Positions 27,334-36,765 of a stretch of DNA of 64,000 bases are shown here, in pieces (within the stretch, counting starts at the first letter, position 1; each line of letters starts with the position of its first letter). Location: contig JADJJE010000018.1 in NCBI GenBank assembly GCA_016706685.1, positions 62,001 through 126,000 of the forward strand, written 5' to 3'. Both the position numbers and the translations under genes were made by a program. The DNA comes from Sandaracinaceae bacterium. GTDB lineage: Bacteria > Myxococcota_A > Polyangia > Polyangiales > Houyiibacteriaceae. The notes below the pieces were generated by a model. That model was given only the letters and a program-made list of their open reading frames with translations. It made no database searches and had not been told where the DNA came from.

Positions 27334-28424
27334 GCGCTCACCTCGCTCGCCGCCGCGCGCACGCTGGGCGCACGCAGCGTCACCCCGGGCCGCACGTAGT
27401 CGCGCAGCTCACCCGTGATCACGGGCTCGAGCGTGTGCAGCGCCGCCACGTTGCGACACCCCGTCAGCAGCATGACCGCGCGCAGCTCGGCCTCCACGTG
27501 CATCAGGTAGCGCAGCGCGCCCTCGCGCCCGCCCTCGCAGAAGGCTTGGTACACCGGCCGCGCGATGCCGGCCGCTTGGGCGCCCAGCGCCAGCGCGCGC
27601 GCCACGTCCAGCCCCGAGGCCACGCCGCCCGTGGCGATGGTGGTCATGCCGGCCTCCACGCAGTAGTGCACCGACGCGGCGGTGGGCGTGCCCCACTCCC
27701 ACAGCGCCTCACCCAGGCGCCGCGCGTCACCTTCGGCGCGCAACGTCTCCACGCCCACCCACGACGTGCCACCCGCGCCCGACGTGTCGGCGTGCAGCAC
27801 GCCCACCTGCCGCAGACGGCGCGCGCAGCTGCGCCCGATGCCGTTGCCGGTCTCCTTGGCCACCACCGGCACGGGCAGCTCCGCCACCAGCCGCGCAAAG
27901 GTCTCGAGCCCGCCGCGAAAGTCGCTGTCCCCCTTCGCCTGAATCAGCTCCATGGCCGGGCTCATGTGCACGCACAGCGCGTCGGCACCCACCTCGTCCA
28001 CCAGCGCCGCGATGCGCTCGGTGCTCAGGTCACGCGCCTGGATCACCCCCAGGTTGCCCAGCAGCAGCGCGCCCTTTGCCACGTCACGGATGCGGTACGT
28101 CACCCCCAGCTCGGGCTCGCGCTCCATGGCTCGCTGGCTGCCGAGCCCAAACGCATAGCCGCGCTCCTCCGCCACGCTGGCCAGCTCGCGGTTGATGGCC
28201 GTGGCGTCGGGATGCCCACCCGTCATGGCCGCGATCACCAGCGGCGCGCGCAGCTCCTTGCCCAGCAGCCGCGTGCGCGTGTCGATGGCCGCGAGATCGA
28301 GGTCCGGCAGGCTCTCGTGCGGTAGCTTCACGCAGTCGAGCAGCGTGCCCGTCACGCGGTACGCCACGGCGTCCGTCGCACACAGCGCCAGGTGTTCGGC
28401 TTTTCGGTTCGAGACGACGGACAT
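27330..28424 (-). CDS. fni: Isopentenyl-diphosphate delta-isomerase, type 2
   Basis: 364 residues, the FMN-dependent IPP/DMAPP isomerase that supplies both C5 building blocks. Seen: NRKAEHL near the N-terminus, APLVIAAMTGG, GSQRAM, GNLGVIQ, PVVAKETGNGIG, DTSGAGGTSWVGVE and a C-terminal SGLDVARALALGA barrel segment. Length fits the family. An upstream GAAGGAG at 28434-28440, nine bases from the ATG, is a good ribosome-binding site. First gene of the four-gene triterpenoid operon; its TGA overlaps the GTG start of the fusion gene. Other mevalonate-pathway genes are not in the window. Confidence 0.95.
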   Translation of the reverse strand: MSVVSNRKAEHLALCATDAVAYRVTGTLLDCVKLPHESLPDLDLAAIDTRTRLLGKELRAPLVIAAMTGGHPDATAINRELASVAEERGYAFGLGSQRAMEREPELGVTYRIRDVAKGALLLGNLGVIQARDLSTERIAALVDEVGADALCVHMSPAMELIQAKGDSDFRGGLETFARLVAELPVPVVAKETGNGIGRSCARRLRQVGVLHADTSGAGGTSWVGVETLRAEGDARRLGEALWEWGTPTAASVHYCVEAGMTTIATGGVASGLDVARALALGAQAAGIARPVYQAFCEGGREGALRYLMHVEAELRAVMLLTGCRNVAALHTLEPVITGELRDYVRPGVTLRAPSVRAAASEVSA

Positions 28425-28433
28425 GCGGCGCTG

Positions 28434-28440
28434 CTCCTTC
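28434..28440 (-). promoter_or_regulatory. Ribosome-binding site of fni
   Basis: GAAGGAG on the minus strand, nine bases before the ATG. It is the only strong Shine-Dalgarno at the head of the triterpenoid operon; the downstream starts rely on overlaps of 1-8 bases, which suggests coupled translation. Confidence 0.55.
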
Positions 28441-28607
28441 GCGACACGTCATGGCAACGGTCGCGGAGAGCAGCCTGCTGGCTGGGGCGCTCCGCCGCCA
28501 TGGCCATCGGAGTCGCGCCGGGTGGTCGCCGCGCTCACGACTACCCGGCTGCGGAGCACGAGTAGGTCGGTGGCGACGCCTTCCTCAGCGGAGGAAACGC
28601 GACGCCG

Positions 28608-29540
28608 TCAGGGGCACGTCACCCAGGCCGTGATCGAGTACGACGCGCACAGGTCGCTCGCGGTGATCACCACCTCGTAGTCGATGTCGAAGCCAGCGGG
28701 CACCGACCCCGGCACCGTCGTCGTCCCGGTCTCGGAGAACGCCCCCGACCCGTGCGAGGTGGCGGCTCCGTATGCGGGTGACCAGATATTGAAGTTCGCG
28801 CCGCCGGTCGTGCCCTCGTGCGTCCACTCGAGGGTCATCGCGCACCCTGCCGCGACGCGCAGGAAGAACCAATCCTCTTCACCCGCCGAGAGCGAGCGAT
28901 GCCAGGTCGTCGGCTCGTTGCTGAGCGTCCCCCTGACCTCGGACAACCAGGCGTCTGGCTCATAGGTGTCCTGCCGCGCCAACGTGCACGCGTTGCGGAT
29001 GCACCCGCCTGTCCCGTTGTCGTCGTAGCCGAACTCGCACGCGCCGCAGGTCACCACGCCCGCCGCGCTCTCGCAGGGACGGTGCGCGTCGCAGCCGCCA
29101 TTGTCGGTCGCGCATTCGTCCACTTCGCACCCGCCCGATCCGTCTTCCTGATAGCCGGCGATGCAGCCGCCGCACGTCGGCACGGCGTCCGCGCTCGTGC
29201 AGAGGCGCAGCGCGTCGCAGCCGCCGTTGTCGGTGGCACAGGCGTCGACTTCGCATCCCGTGAGACCGTCGCCGAGGTAGCCGGCAGGACAGTCTCCACA
29301 GACGGCCACGCCCTCCTCGTCGGTACAGCTCGTCAATGGGTCGCAGCCACCGTTGTCCCCAGTGCAGGGGTCGACGTAGGCGTCGACCGGCCCGGCATCC
29401 GTGCCCGCATCGTCGGTGCCCGCATCGTCCGCGCTCGCGTCGTGGTTGCCGGCGTCCTCCTCCGCGGGGTTGTCGTTGCCGCCGCAACCGAACGCGGCAA
29501 CGGAGAGTGCGAGGAGAACGAGGAGCTGGCGACAGCGCAT
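28608..29540 (-). CDS. Lipoprotein with three EGF-like repeats and a PPC-like domain
   Basis: 310 residues. A signal peptide ends at lipobox VAAFGC. A linker of Asp/Ala/Gly repeats follows, then three tandem repeats of about 40 residues, each with C-A-T/G-D-N-G-G-C-D and a C-G-x-C tail, resembling secreted Cys-rich EGF-like modules. The last 115 residues include DTYEPDAWLSEVRGTL and EEDWFFLRVAAGC, which fits the pre-peptidase C-terminal beta-sandwich. Surface or periplasmic function, unknown. Start at 29540 chosen for the signal peptide. Same strand as the isomerase, 183 bases upstream of it; a shared transcript cannot be excluded. Confidence 0.75.
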   Translation of the reverse strand: MRCRQLLVLLALSVAAFGCGGNDNPAEEDAGNHDASADDAGTDDAGTDAGPVDAYVDPCTGDNGGCDPLTSCTDEEGVAVCGDCPAGYLGDGLTGCEVDACATDNGGCDALRLCTSADAVPTCGGCIAGYQEDGSGGCEVDECATDNGGCDAHRPCESAAGVVTCGACEFGYDDNGTGGCIRNACTLARQDTYEPDAWLSEVRGTLSNEPTTWHRSLSAGEEDWFFLRVAAGCAMTLEWTHEGTTGGANFNIWSPAYGAATSHGSGAFSETGTTTVPGSVPAGFDIDYEVVITASDLCASYSITAWVTCP

Positions 29541-29588
29541 CGCGCTTTGTCCCACCACCGCCCCGCTCGACTCAATCGAAAAGCGCTC

Positions 29589-29618
29589 GCGGGCTACTCC
29601 ACATCGTGAGTAGCCCGC
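29589..29618 (-). terminator. Strong hairpin downstream of the HEAT-kinase gene
   Basis: A perfect 10-base stem (GCGGGCTACT / AGTAGCCCGC) around a 10-base loop, about 60 bases past the kinase stop and 48 bases before the next gene's start. A second hairpin (GGGCTG / CAGCCC) lies at 29621-29636. No clear U-tract. Confidence 0.5.
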
Positions 29619-29676
29619 CAGGGCTGGTCCCAGCCCGTGCGCTCTGCCGCAGCGAGCCGTGCGCTTCCACGCTCGT

Positions 29677-32600
29677 TCAGAGCGCTTCGGTGAACGCCCG
29701 CCCGAACTCGAGCGGCCACGGCCGGTCTCCCGGCTTGGTGGCCGTCGCCGCGCGCAGCAGCTTGGCCATGCTGGCGGGGAACACCTTCAGGCGCTCCGGG
29801 TCCTCGAACGGGTCCCTCGTCATGTGCGCGATGATGCGGTCGCGGGTGTTCTCGATCTCGTCGAAGAACGAGCGCCCCGTGGTCACGTTGTAGATGGTGC
29901 CGGCCAGCGCGTAGATGTCGGCGCGCGGGTCGAGCTCCACCGGGTCCAGCACCTGGTCGGGCGCGATGTAGCCCGCGGTGCCTGCCACGAAGCGGCCGGC
30001 CACGTCGCTCGACACGTGCTGCGCGCGCACCATGCCGAAGTCGATGACCACGGTGGCCAGCGGCGGCACGATGGCCGGGTCGCGGTGCTTCATGGGGTCG
30101 AAGCGCTCACCGCGCTGGAGCGGCAGGCGCAGCCAGAGGTTGGCCGGCTTGATGTCGCGGTGCACGAGCCCTGCGCCATGCAGCGCGGCGAGCCCAGCAC
30201 AGCCACCCAGCACCACGTCGCGCAGCTCGAACAGGCTCATGCGCCGCGCGCTCGAGTACTGCTGGAGGTCCGCGCCAATGAGGTATTCCAGCACCAGGAA
30301 GGGCACGCCCTCCGAGACGCCGCGGTCGATGATGTTCGCCACGTTCGGGTGATAGAGCCCGGCCAGCGCCGCGGCCTCCTCCACGAACGACGCCAGGATG
30401 CCTGCGCTCTCCGTCTCGGACGCGTTCTGCAGGGCCTCGCGCTTCGGGATCTTGAGCACGAACATACGGTCGGCGCCAGGCTTGCGCACCAGCCACACGG
30501 AGCCGATGCCGCCCTCGCCGATGCGCTGGATGAGCTCGTAGCCCTCGATGAAGTGCGGCTCCTTCTTGGGCTTCTGCGGCGGCGGCGGAGGCGTGCGGCG
30601 GATGGCGGCCTGGACCGCGGCTTCGAGCAACGCGGACGCGATGGGGCCGAGCGACGCCAACCACACGTCCAGCATGGAGAGCTCGCGGGTGCGGATGGCG
30701 CGGGCCACCAGCGTGGCGCGCCGCTTGGCGTTCTCGGCGTGGTCCTTCGAGAAGGCCTCGTCGGCGCCCACGTTCTCCACGCGCAGCGCACGCACGGGGT
30801 CGGCCAGGGCGGCCTGCACACGGTCACCCGCGAGCACCAGCTCTTCACACAGCGCCTCCAGCTCGGGCGTGCGGCCGGCCACGGTGCCAAACCGCGAGAG
30901 CGCCAGCGACAGCGCGCCGAGCGCGTGCGCCAGCTCGGTGTCGTGGGCCTGCAGCGCCTGGAGCGCGGCGGTGGTGTCAGCGCCCCAGCGGCCCTCTTCT
31001 TCGCCCGCCGACAAGATGGTGCGCAGCACCTCGGCCTGGTCGCAGCAGTGCGTGAGCGCCTGCCGGTCCATCATGGGGAGCGCCGTCGCTAGCCGCTCCA
31101 GCATCTTGGGGCGGTCGATGACCAGCGCCCACCACGCGGCGAAGGGCCCGAGCCAGGCCACGTCGTCGCCCACGCCGAGCGTGGTGCCGCGGGCGGTGTC
31201 CACCAGGCGCCAGAAGATGGCGCTGAGCGCGGTCTCGAGCGAGGCGGGCATGAGGCGGGACTCGTCGGCCAGGCCCTGCAGCTTGCGCAGCCAGAGGCAC
31301 GTGTCGTGCGCCGCCTGACCCGCACGCGGCCCGAACTTGTCTTCGCCGCAGGCGTCGAGTGCGTAGCCGCCGAGGCGCAGCGCCAGCACCTCGAGGGGCA
31401 CGTCCACGGCCATGTCCACGCCGTCGTCCTGCCGGCGCTGCTTCACTACGTCCAGGATCTGGGCGGGCGTCCCCGCGATGGTCTGCCAGGTGTCCTCCAG
31501 GTTCGGCTCCTGGATGGGCATGGCGTCCGGGCTGGTCGCCAAGAGCGGGCTCCAGATGCGCAGCGCGAACGCGCGCGCGCAGGCCTCGATGGCGTTGATG
31601 GCCGCAGCACGCTGGCGCGGGCGGGACTCTTCGAGCGCCGTGCGGCGGGCCTCCTCGAAGGTGGTCGAGATGGAGCTGGCGAAGCGCGCCGCGCGTGCGT
31701 CCGCCTCGGGGTCGTCGTACTCGGCGGCCAGGCGCATCAGGTTGTCGAGGCCGATCTCCAGGTCGAGAGGGTCGCGCTCGGCGCTGTCCACGATGTCGGT
31801 CACCGCGATGACCTCGATCCAGCGGCGCATCTCCGAGAACTCGCCCGCGCGGACCCGGCGCGCGCGGGTGCGCAGGCGGCGCAGGTGCGGCTCGATCTCG
31901 TCGTCCATGGTGCCGCGCCGCCACAGCGTGGCGAGGCCGCGTGCCAGCGCGCGCGCCGTGATGGCCCCGCCGTCGCCGTGATAGACCCGCGCGGCGAGCC
32001 GGTCCCAGATGTCGCGGCGCTCGAAGTACAGATACGGCGTGGCGGCGGCCACGGCGGCCAGCACGAACGGGTCTTCGTCCTGCGAGCGCACGATGGCCAC
32101 CAGCTGGCTGGCCAAGAAGCCCAAGCGGTCCGCGGGCAGTGACGCGAACGCCGTGATGGCGCGCTGGCGCAGCACGGGTGAGTCACCCATGACCCAGTCC
32201 AGCAGCATGCCCTGCAGCTCTTCCATGCTGCCCGTCAGGCGCCCGAGCGCGCGCGCCGCGTGGATCCACACCAGCGGCTCCGGGTGCAGCAAGAGCGGCT
32301 GCAGCAGCGAGAGCGTCTTGCCCACCAGCTCCTGGCTGGTGTTGGGGGTGACCGCGCACACGCTCACCTCGAGGCAGCGCGCCGCCAGCACGCGCCCGCG
32401 CAGGGCACCGTGCGCCGGCTTGCCGATCAGCGCCTCGAAGGCCGCGGGCGAGCGCCACACCCACGCGCCGAACTCGGGCAGCTCGAGCGCGCGCGAGCCG
32501 GCCTCCCAGATCAGGATCTCGAGGCGCGAGCGCACCTCGGTGTTCATGGGGTGATCGAGGTCGCTGCCGTCACCCGTCAGCGGCACGCAGGCGAGCGCGT

Positions 32601-32982
32601 CCAGCAGCGGCCCGCTGACCACTCGCTCACGAGCCGCGCCCGCCACCGCCTGGCGCAGCGCCGCGTCGCCTGCGGCGGCCTCCAGCAACCCGGCCATGTT
32701 GGTGTCGCCGCGCCACGCGCTGGACGAGCACCAGGTGAGCAGCACCAGCCCGCCGTGGTTCGCGAACAAGGTGAACAGCGCCACGTCCGCCTCCGGGTGC
32801 ATGCTGAGCGCAGGCAGCTCCGCCGACACGAGGTCCGCGGCCGCCCGCAGCTCCTTCGGGAGGTCATCCTCCTCCGTGGGGTCTTCGCGCCAGTGGCGGC
32901 GCAGCATGGGGTCGAGATCCGGCTGACTCGAGAGGGCCGTGGTGAGCGTAACCAGCGCGTCGTTCAACGGTGAGGAGATCAT
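29677..32982 (-). CDS. Large protein with HEAT-like N-terminus and C-terminal Ser/Thr kinase
   Basis: 1101 residues. The first ~800 residues are Ala/Leu-rich helical pairs that read like HEAT/ARM repeats and have no membrane segment; they are probably a protein-binding scaffold. The kinase domain is at the C-terminus (about 810-1101), with Gly loop IGEGGIGSVW, Lys in FVLKIPK, HRDIKPAN and DFG as IDFGMVR. An insertion of roughly 30 residues separates the catalytic loop from DFG. The usual APE is APD (IAPDQ). Most bacterial kinases of this family have the kinase at the N-terminus, so the order is unusual. Substrates unknown. Gene stands alone, about 40 bases after the oxidoreductase gene on the same strand. 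Confidence 0.85.
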   Translation of the reverse strand: MISSPLNDALVTLTTALSSQPDLDPMLRRHWREDPTEEDDLPKELRAAADLVSAELPALSMHPEADVALFTLFANHGGLVLLTWCSSSAWRGDTNMAGLLEAAAGDAALRQAVAGAARERVVSGPLLDALACVPLTGDGSDLDHPMNTEVRSRLEILIWEAGSRALELPEFGAWVWRSPAAFEALIGKPAHGALRGRVLAARCLEVSVCAVTPNTSQELVGKTLSLLQPLLLHPEPLVWIHAARALGRLTGSMEELQGMLLDWVMGDSPVLRQRAITAFASLPADRLGFLASQLVAIVRSQDEDPFVLAAVAAATPYLYFERRDIWDRLAARVYHGDGGAITARALARGLATLWRRGTMDDEIEPHLRRLRTRARRVRAGEFSEMRRWIEVIAVTDIVDSAERDPLDLEIGLDNLMRLAAEYDDPEADARAARFASSISTTFEEARRTALEESRPRQRAAAINAIEACARAFALRIWSPLLATSPDAMPIQEPNLEDTWQTIAGTPAQILDVVKQRRQDDGVDMAVDVPLEVLALRLGGYALDACGEDKFGPRAGQAAHDTCLWLRKLQGLADESRLMPASLETALSAIFWRLVDTARGTTLGVGDDVAWLGPFAAWWALVIDRPKMLERLATALPMMDRQALTHCCDQAEVLRTILSAGEEEGRWGADTTAALQALQAHDTELAHALGALSLALSRFGTVAGRTPELEALCEELVLAGDRVQAALADPVRALRVENVGADEAFSKDHAENAKRRATLVARAIRTRELSMLDVWLASLGPIASALLEAAVQAAIRRTPPPPPQKPKKEPHFIEGYELIQRIGEGGIGSVWLVRKPGADRMFVLKIPKREALQNASETESAGILASFVEEAAALAGLYHPNVANIIDRGVSEGVPFLVLEYLIGADLQQYSSARRMSLFELRDVVLGGCAGLAALHGAGLVHRDIKPANLWLRLPLQRGERFDPMKHRDPAIVPPLATVVIDFGMVRAQHVSSDVAGRFVAGTAGYIAPDQVLDPVELDPRADIYALAGTIYNVTTGRSFFDEIENTRDRIIAHMTRDPFEDPERLKVFPASMAKLLRAATATKPGDRPWPLEFGRAFTEAL

Positions 32983-33024
32983 CGTGGTGCATCAAACTAT
33001 CGCACTTCGGCCCCACCTTTCGCA

Positions 33025-34152
33025 TTATTGGCGGTCGGCGGGCGCGTCCACACCCTTGTAGATGCCACCGCGCACGATCCACGGGAAGAGCACGTTCTTC
33101 ACCCAGAAGGCGCCAATGTTCACGCTGAAGCCGGTGGGCGCGAACACCCGCATGCCGCCGGCCTGCACGCCGAGCACCGAGCCCCAGCGGTGGGGCGTGG
33201 GCTCGAACGCGTTCATGCGCGCTTCGCGCCCCGCGAACAGGCACCGGATGTTGTGCGCCACCGTGAGGAAGCCCCCGTTGCGCGCCGAGCTGCGGTGCGG
33301 GTCCGTGGCCGCCACGTCGCCCACCGTGAACACGTTCGCGAAGCCCGGCACGCGCAGCTGCGCGTCGGCCCGCACGTAGCCGTGGGCGTCCAGCATGCTG
33401 GCCGGCACGAAGCCCGTGTTGGGGCGCTGCTGGCCCACCGCCCAGAGCACCACGTCCGCCGTGAAGGGCGCCTGCCCGCTCTCGAACTGAAGCGGCTCGC
33501 GCGTCAGCCGGTCCCCCGCGAAGCCCGCGGGCATCACCGCGCGGTGGTCCGGCCGGAGGTCCACGCCCTGCGCCGCGAGCCGCGCCGTCACCTTCTTGCG
33601 CACCTTCGGGTGGTAGTCGGGCAGGAGCCCGCGCTGGCCGTAGAAGAGCGTGACGGTCTTCTCGGGGTACGTCTCCTTCAGGTTCGACGCCGAGCTCGCG
33701 GCCGTGGCGCCGCCCCCCACGATGGCGATCGAGCCTGCCGCCGCCAGCTGGGCCGCGACGTCCGCGATGCCCCGCTCCACGTCTTCGCGCGTCTCGAGCG
33801 CGGCGCTGCGCCAGAAGCCACTCGTCACGCCCATGGAGAGCACCAGCGCGTCATACGTCAGCGTCTCCTCGGTGCCGTCGGCGTTCTGGATGGCCAGCTG
33901 GTTCTGGTCCGGCGTCAGCGAGGTGATCAGCCCGTGGCGAATGGCCATGCCGCGCAGCTTGCGGTAGCGCGAGAAGTCCGTGAGGTAGTTCTCCTGCCAG
34001 TCCCGCGGACGCGCGATGCGGGTGCCCAGCTCTTGGCCGCTCACCACAGCGAGCTTCGGCGAGATGCCGATGACGTCGAAGTCCGGGTGCAGCCCGAGCG
34101 CCACGAGCAGCCCCGTCTCTCCGAGCCCAGCGATCACGACGCGCTTCTTCAT
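33025..34152 (-). CDS. FAD/NAD(P)-dependent oxidoreductase, NDH-2/FSP1-like
   Basis: 375 residues. N-terminal FAD motif VVIAGLGETG (G-L-G-x-x-G), a second nucleotide-binding motif SIAIVGGGATA, and the C-terminal FAD motif VPGFANVFTVGDVAA with the conserved GD. Family members reduce quinones using NAD(P)H. No redox CxxC pair of the thioredoxin-reductase type is present. The protein has no obvious signal or membrane helix, though the C-terminal hydrophobic stretch NVLFPWIV could touch the membrane, as in NDH-2 and human FSP1. Which substrate it uses is unknown. Immediately upstream of the HEAT-kinase gene on the same strand, about 40 bases. Confidence 0.85.
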   Translation of the reverse strand: MKKRVVIAGLGETGLLVALGLHPDFDVIGISPKLAVVSGQELGTRIARPRDWQENYLTDFSRYRKLRGMAIRHGLITSLTPDQNQLAIQNADGTEETLTYDALVLSMGVTSGFWRSAALETREDVERGIADVAAQLAAAGSIAIVGGGATAASSASNLKETYPEKTVTLFYGQRGLLPDYHPKVRKKVTARLAAQGVDLRPDHRAVMPAGFAGDRLTREPLQFESGQAPFTADVVLWAVGQQRPNTGFVPASMLDAHGYVRADAQLRVPGFANVFTVGDVAATDPHRSSARNGGFLTVAHNIRCLFAGREARMNAFEPTPHRWGSVLGVQAGGMRVFAPTGFSVNIGAFWVKNVLFPWIVRGGIYKGVDAPADRQ

Positions 34153-34359
34153 GGGCGCCGTTCTACCACTGAGCTGCCAGTCTGCTCAGCGACAAGATTC
34201 GAGTCGATCTGGGAGTGGCTGAGAAGCGTCGCTACCGACGTTGAGGAGTGGGTCGCCCTCTGAGAGGGTCGTATCCCGGGCGGAGCTCGGTGGGCGCGAA
34301 GCGGCCGGGCGCGTCGTAGACCACCGGCTCTCGATGTTCGCGTATGAGCTTGCGCACGC

Positions 34360-36675
34360 TCACCATGCCGACATGCGGATGACGTATGCGTCTTGGTCTC
34401 CAAGGGCGGTCTGTCCAGGCCAGGTGCCGTAGGTCATGCCGGCGACGAACAAGTCGCTGCCCGAGAGGGCGATGCTCTCGGTGTACTCGACTTGAGCCGT
34501 ACCGAACTGTCGTGCTCCTGCGAACTCGCCCGTGGCGGTGTGCCGCGTCACGAACACATCGAAGCCACCCGCCGCGGTGTGTCCGGTCCATGCTCCGCTC
34601 AACGTCTGCCCGACGAGATAGATCCAGCCATCCTCGCGGATGCCGAGCTCATCGACCGACTCGTCCCCGCTCGTGCCGAACTGGTGCAGAAAGAGGACAC
34701 CGCCGTCGGTGTCGTACGCGCCCAGGAACAAGTCGGAGTTGCCGGACGATGTCTGCCCCGGGAAGCTTCCCGACGTCGAGCCCGCGACAATGACCTCCCC
34801 GCTCGCGTTGACGCCGATGGCGCTCAGCCTGTCAAAGGCGCTCGTGCCGAACTGGCGCGTCCAGAGGACGTTGCCGTCGGTGTCGTACATGCGCAAGAAC
34901 GCATCGCCGTTGCCCAGCGAGGTCTGCCCCGGCAATGTGGCGAGAGAGACCGCGCCTCCTACCGTCACGTTCCCGCTGGCATCCGCAACCACCCCGCCCA
35001 GAGAGAGGTATCCTGGGGCCTCCACCCCGAACTGCTGCAGCCACAGGCGGCTCCCACTCGCGTCGTACTTGGCGACGAAGATGTCCTCGTCGCCCACCCG
35101 CGAGTACGGGGAAAAGGCACCGCTCGTCATCCCCGCCACGATGATGTTGCCGTCGTTGTCGATGGACATCGTGACGATGGAGTCGTCCTCGCTCGTGCCG
35201 AACTGTTGCGTCCAGAGGACACCACCGTCCGTGTCGTACTTGCGAAGGAAGGCGTCGGAGTTTCCCGCCGAGCTCTGTCCAGGGAGCGCTGCGTCCGCCG
35301 TCCCGGCCACGATGACCTGTCCTGCGCTGTCCGAGGCAACGCCCATCATGCGATCGTGCCCGCCGGTCCCGAACTGATGGGTCCAGAGGATGCTTCCGCT
35401 CGCGTCGTACCTGCGGACGAAGGCGTCGGTGTTTCCAGCCGAGGTCTGTCCGGGCAACTCTCCCTGCGTCGTACCGACGACGAAGATGGCGTCGGTCCCG
35501 GCCACGGTCACATCCATGGCCACGTCCCGCTCCGTGGTGCCGAACTGCCTTGTCCAGGTCACGGCCGAGGCGATGGAACTGCACACTCGATTCTGTGTGG
35601 CGCTGGGCGTGGTGGTCTCCACCTGCCCGGTCCCGCACACGGCGGCATGCGCACTGCAGAGGGCCGTGTTGGGGTTCGCGCTGAACGTGCCGGGCGCGCA
35701 GGCTGTGCACACGCGGTCGGTCGCCGGGCCGGGCATGGTCGCCGAGGTGCCCGCCGCGCAGTCGCGCCACGCGTCGCACTCCAACGCGTTCGACGCGTCG
35801 CTGAAGTGGTTGGCTTCGCAAGGCTCACAACGGCGATCGTTGGTGGCGGACGGCAGCACGTCCACGTACTGGCCCGCGGGGCAGGTCACCCAGCTCGCAC
35901 AGAGGGTGGCGTTCGGCGTGGTGCTATAGGTGTCCGTGCCGCAGGTGGCGCAGGTACGGTTGTTCGTAGCGTCGCCCTCGCTCATCACGAACTCCCCGGC
36001 GACGCAGCTCGAGCGAGACACACACACGGTGCCCGCGTCGGCGTCGTGATCCCAGTCGGTGGTCACGCACGGCTGCCGCGGGGCAGGGCCACCGGGGCAA
36101 TAGGCACCGGGCTCGCACGCGACGCAGGTGGGCGGACTGACGGCCGAGGCCGGCGCCGTCTGGAGCGTGCCCGGCATGCACGGAGGCCAACAGGTGGACG
36201 GGTCGTAGCCCTCGTCCGTACGGCCGTCGCAGTTGTTGTCCGTCTGGTCGCACGCCTCGGTGGCGCTCGGGTTGATGTCGACGCGCAGGTCATTGCAGTC
36301 TTCGCCGCAGACCAGGTCGTCGTTCTCATTGGGGTTGCAACACGCCGCGGCCACGACGTTGTCGCCATCCACGTCGGTGCCGCCGAGGGTGGATGGGTCG
36401 CAATCCTCGTCAACGTGGTCCACGTCGCAGACCTCGGTGTTGCCCGGGAAGCGGTCGTCGTCGTCGTCGTCGCAGTCGTTGCCGCCGCAGGCCACGCTGG
36501 CGATGCCGTCGCCGTCGCGGTCCGGCTCGTCGCAGCCCCCGCCGTCCAAGGTGGCCATGTCGGGGGGGTCCACAGTCGCATCGGTGCTCGCGTCATCCAT
36601 CGAGGCCGTGCTGCCACACCCGGACACGAAAGTTGCGACCAGGAGGAGATGGAGGAGGCCCTGCCCTTGCTTCAT
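34360..36675 (-). CDS. Lipoprotein with MopE-like, Cys-rich and seven-repeat propeller regions
   Basis: 771 residues. Lipobox VSGC after an N-terminal signal. The first ~150 residues have MopE-like Asp/Asn/Cys segments (DCDDDDDD, DNNCDG), which bind calcium or other divalent ions in related proteins. Next are TNFR-like Cys-rich repeats of about 45 residues (CPAGQYVDV, CAPGTFSANPN). The rest contains seven QFG-type repeats of about 50-60 residues (WTRQFGTTERD, WTHQFGTGGHD and so on), consistent with an SBBP-type, probably seven-bladed, beta-propeller. Export and surface display are likely. Start 36675 is chosen because it gives the lipoprotein signal; upstream sequence in the same frame is a decayed AraC fragment, not coding. 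Confidence 0.8.
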   Translation of the reverse strand: MKQGQGLLHLLLVATFVSGCGSTASMDDASTDATVDPPDMATLDGGGCDEPDRDGDGIASVACGGNDCDDDDDDRFPGNTEVCDVDHVDEDCDPSTLGGTDVDGDNVVAAACCNPNENDDLVCGEDCNDLRVDINPSATEACDQTDNNCDGRTDEGYDPSTCWPPCMPGTLQTAPASAVSPPTCVACEPGAYCPGGPAPRQPCVTTDWDHDADAGTVCVSRSSCVAGEFVMSEGDATNNRTCATCGTDTYSTTPNATLCASWVTCPAGQYVDVLPSATNDRRCEPCEANHFSDASNALECDAWRDCAAGTSATMPGPATDRVCTACAPGTFSANPNTALCSAHAAVCGTGQVETTTPSATQNRVCSSIASAVTWTRQFGTTERDVAMDVTVAGTDAIFVVGTTQGELPGQTSAGNTDAFVRRYDASGSILWTHQFGTGGHDRMMGVASDSAGQVIVAGTADAALPGQSSAGNSDAFLRKYDTDGGVLWTQQFGTSEDDSIVTMSIDNDGNIIVAGMTSGAFSPYSRVGDEDIFVAKYDASGSRLWLQQFGVEAPGYLSLGGVVADASGNVTVGGAVSLATLPGQTSLGNGDAFLRMYDTDGNVLWTRQFGTSAFDRLSAIGVNASGEVIVAGSTSGSFPGQTSSGNSDLFLGAYDTDGGVLFLHQFGTSGDESVDELGIREDGWIYLVGQTLSGAWTGHTAAGGFDVFVTRHTATGEFAGARQFGTAQVEYTESIALSGSDLFVAGMTYGTWPGQTALGDQDAYVIRMSAW

Positions 36676-36765
36676 GTCCCCAGGATACGTCCTCGGGTCA
36701 GGGATTGCTCCCCTGAATTGCGCGTCGATGACGCGGAGGTCGAGCCCGAGGCGAGCGTCGTCAAA

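Noticed and set aside
24547..27399. A 950-residue plus-strand frame opposite the epoxidase-synthase fusion.
   Set aside because: Antisense low-complexity sequence. The minus-strand protein has well-defined FAD and squalene-synthase motifs.
34160..34192. On the minus strand the sequence GGCAGCTCAGTGGTAGAAC looks like a tRNA D-arm near the oxidoreductase start.
   Set aside because: No matching anticodon stem, T arm or acceptor could be found, the D stem has a mismatch, and the ATG of a real gene follows. Chance or an old fragment.
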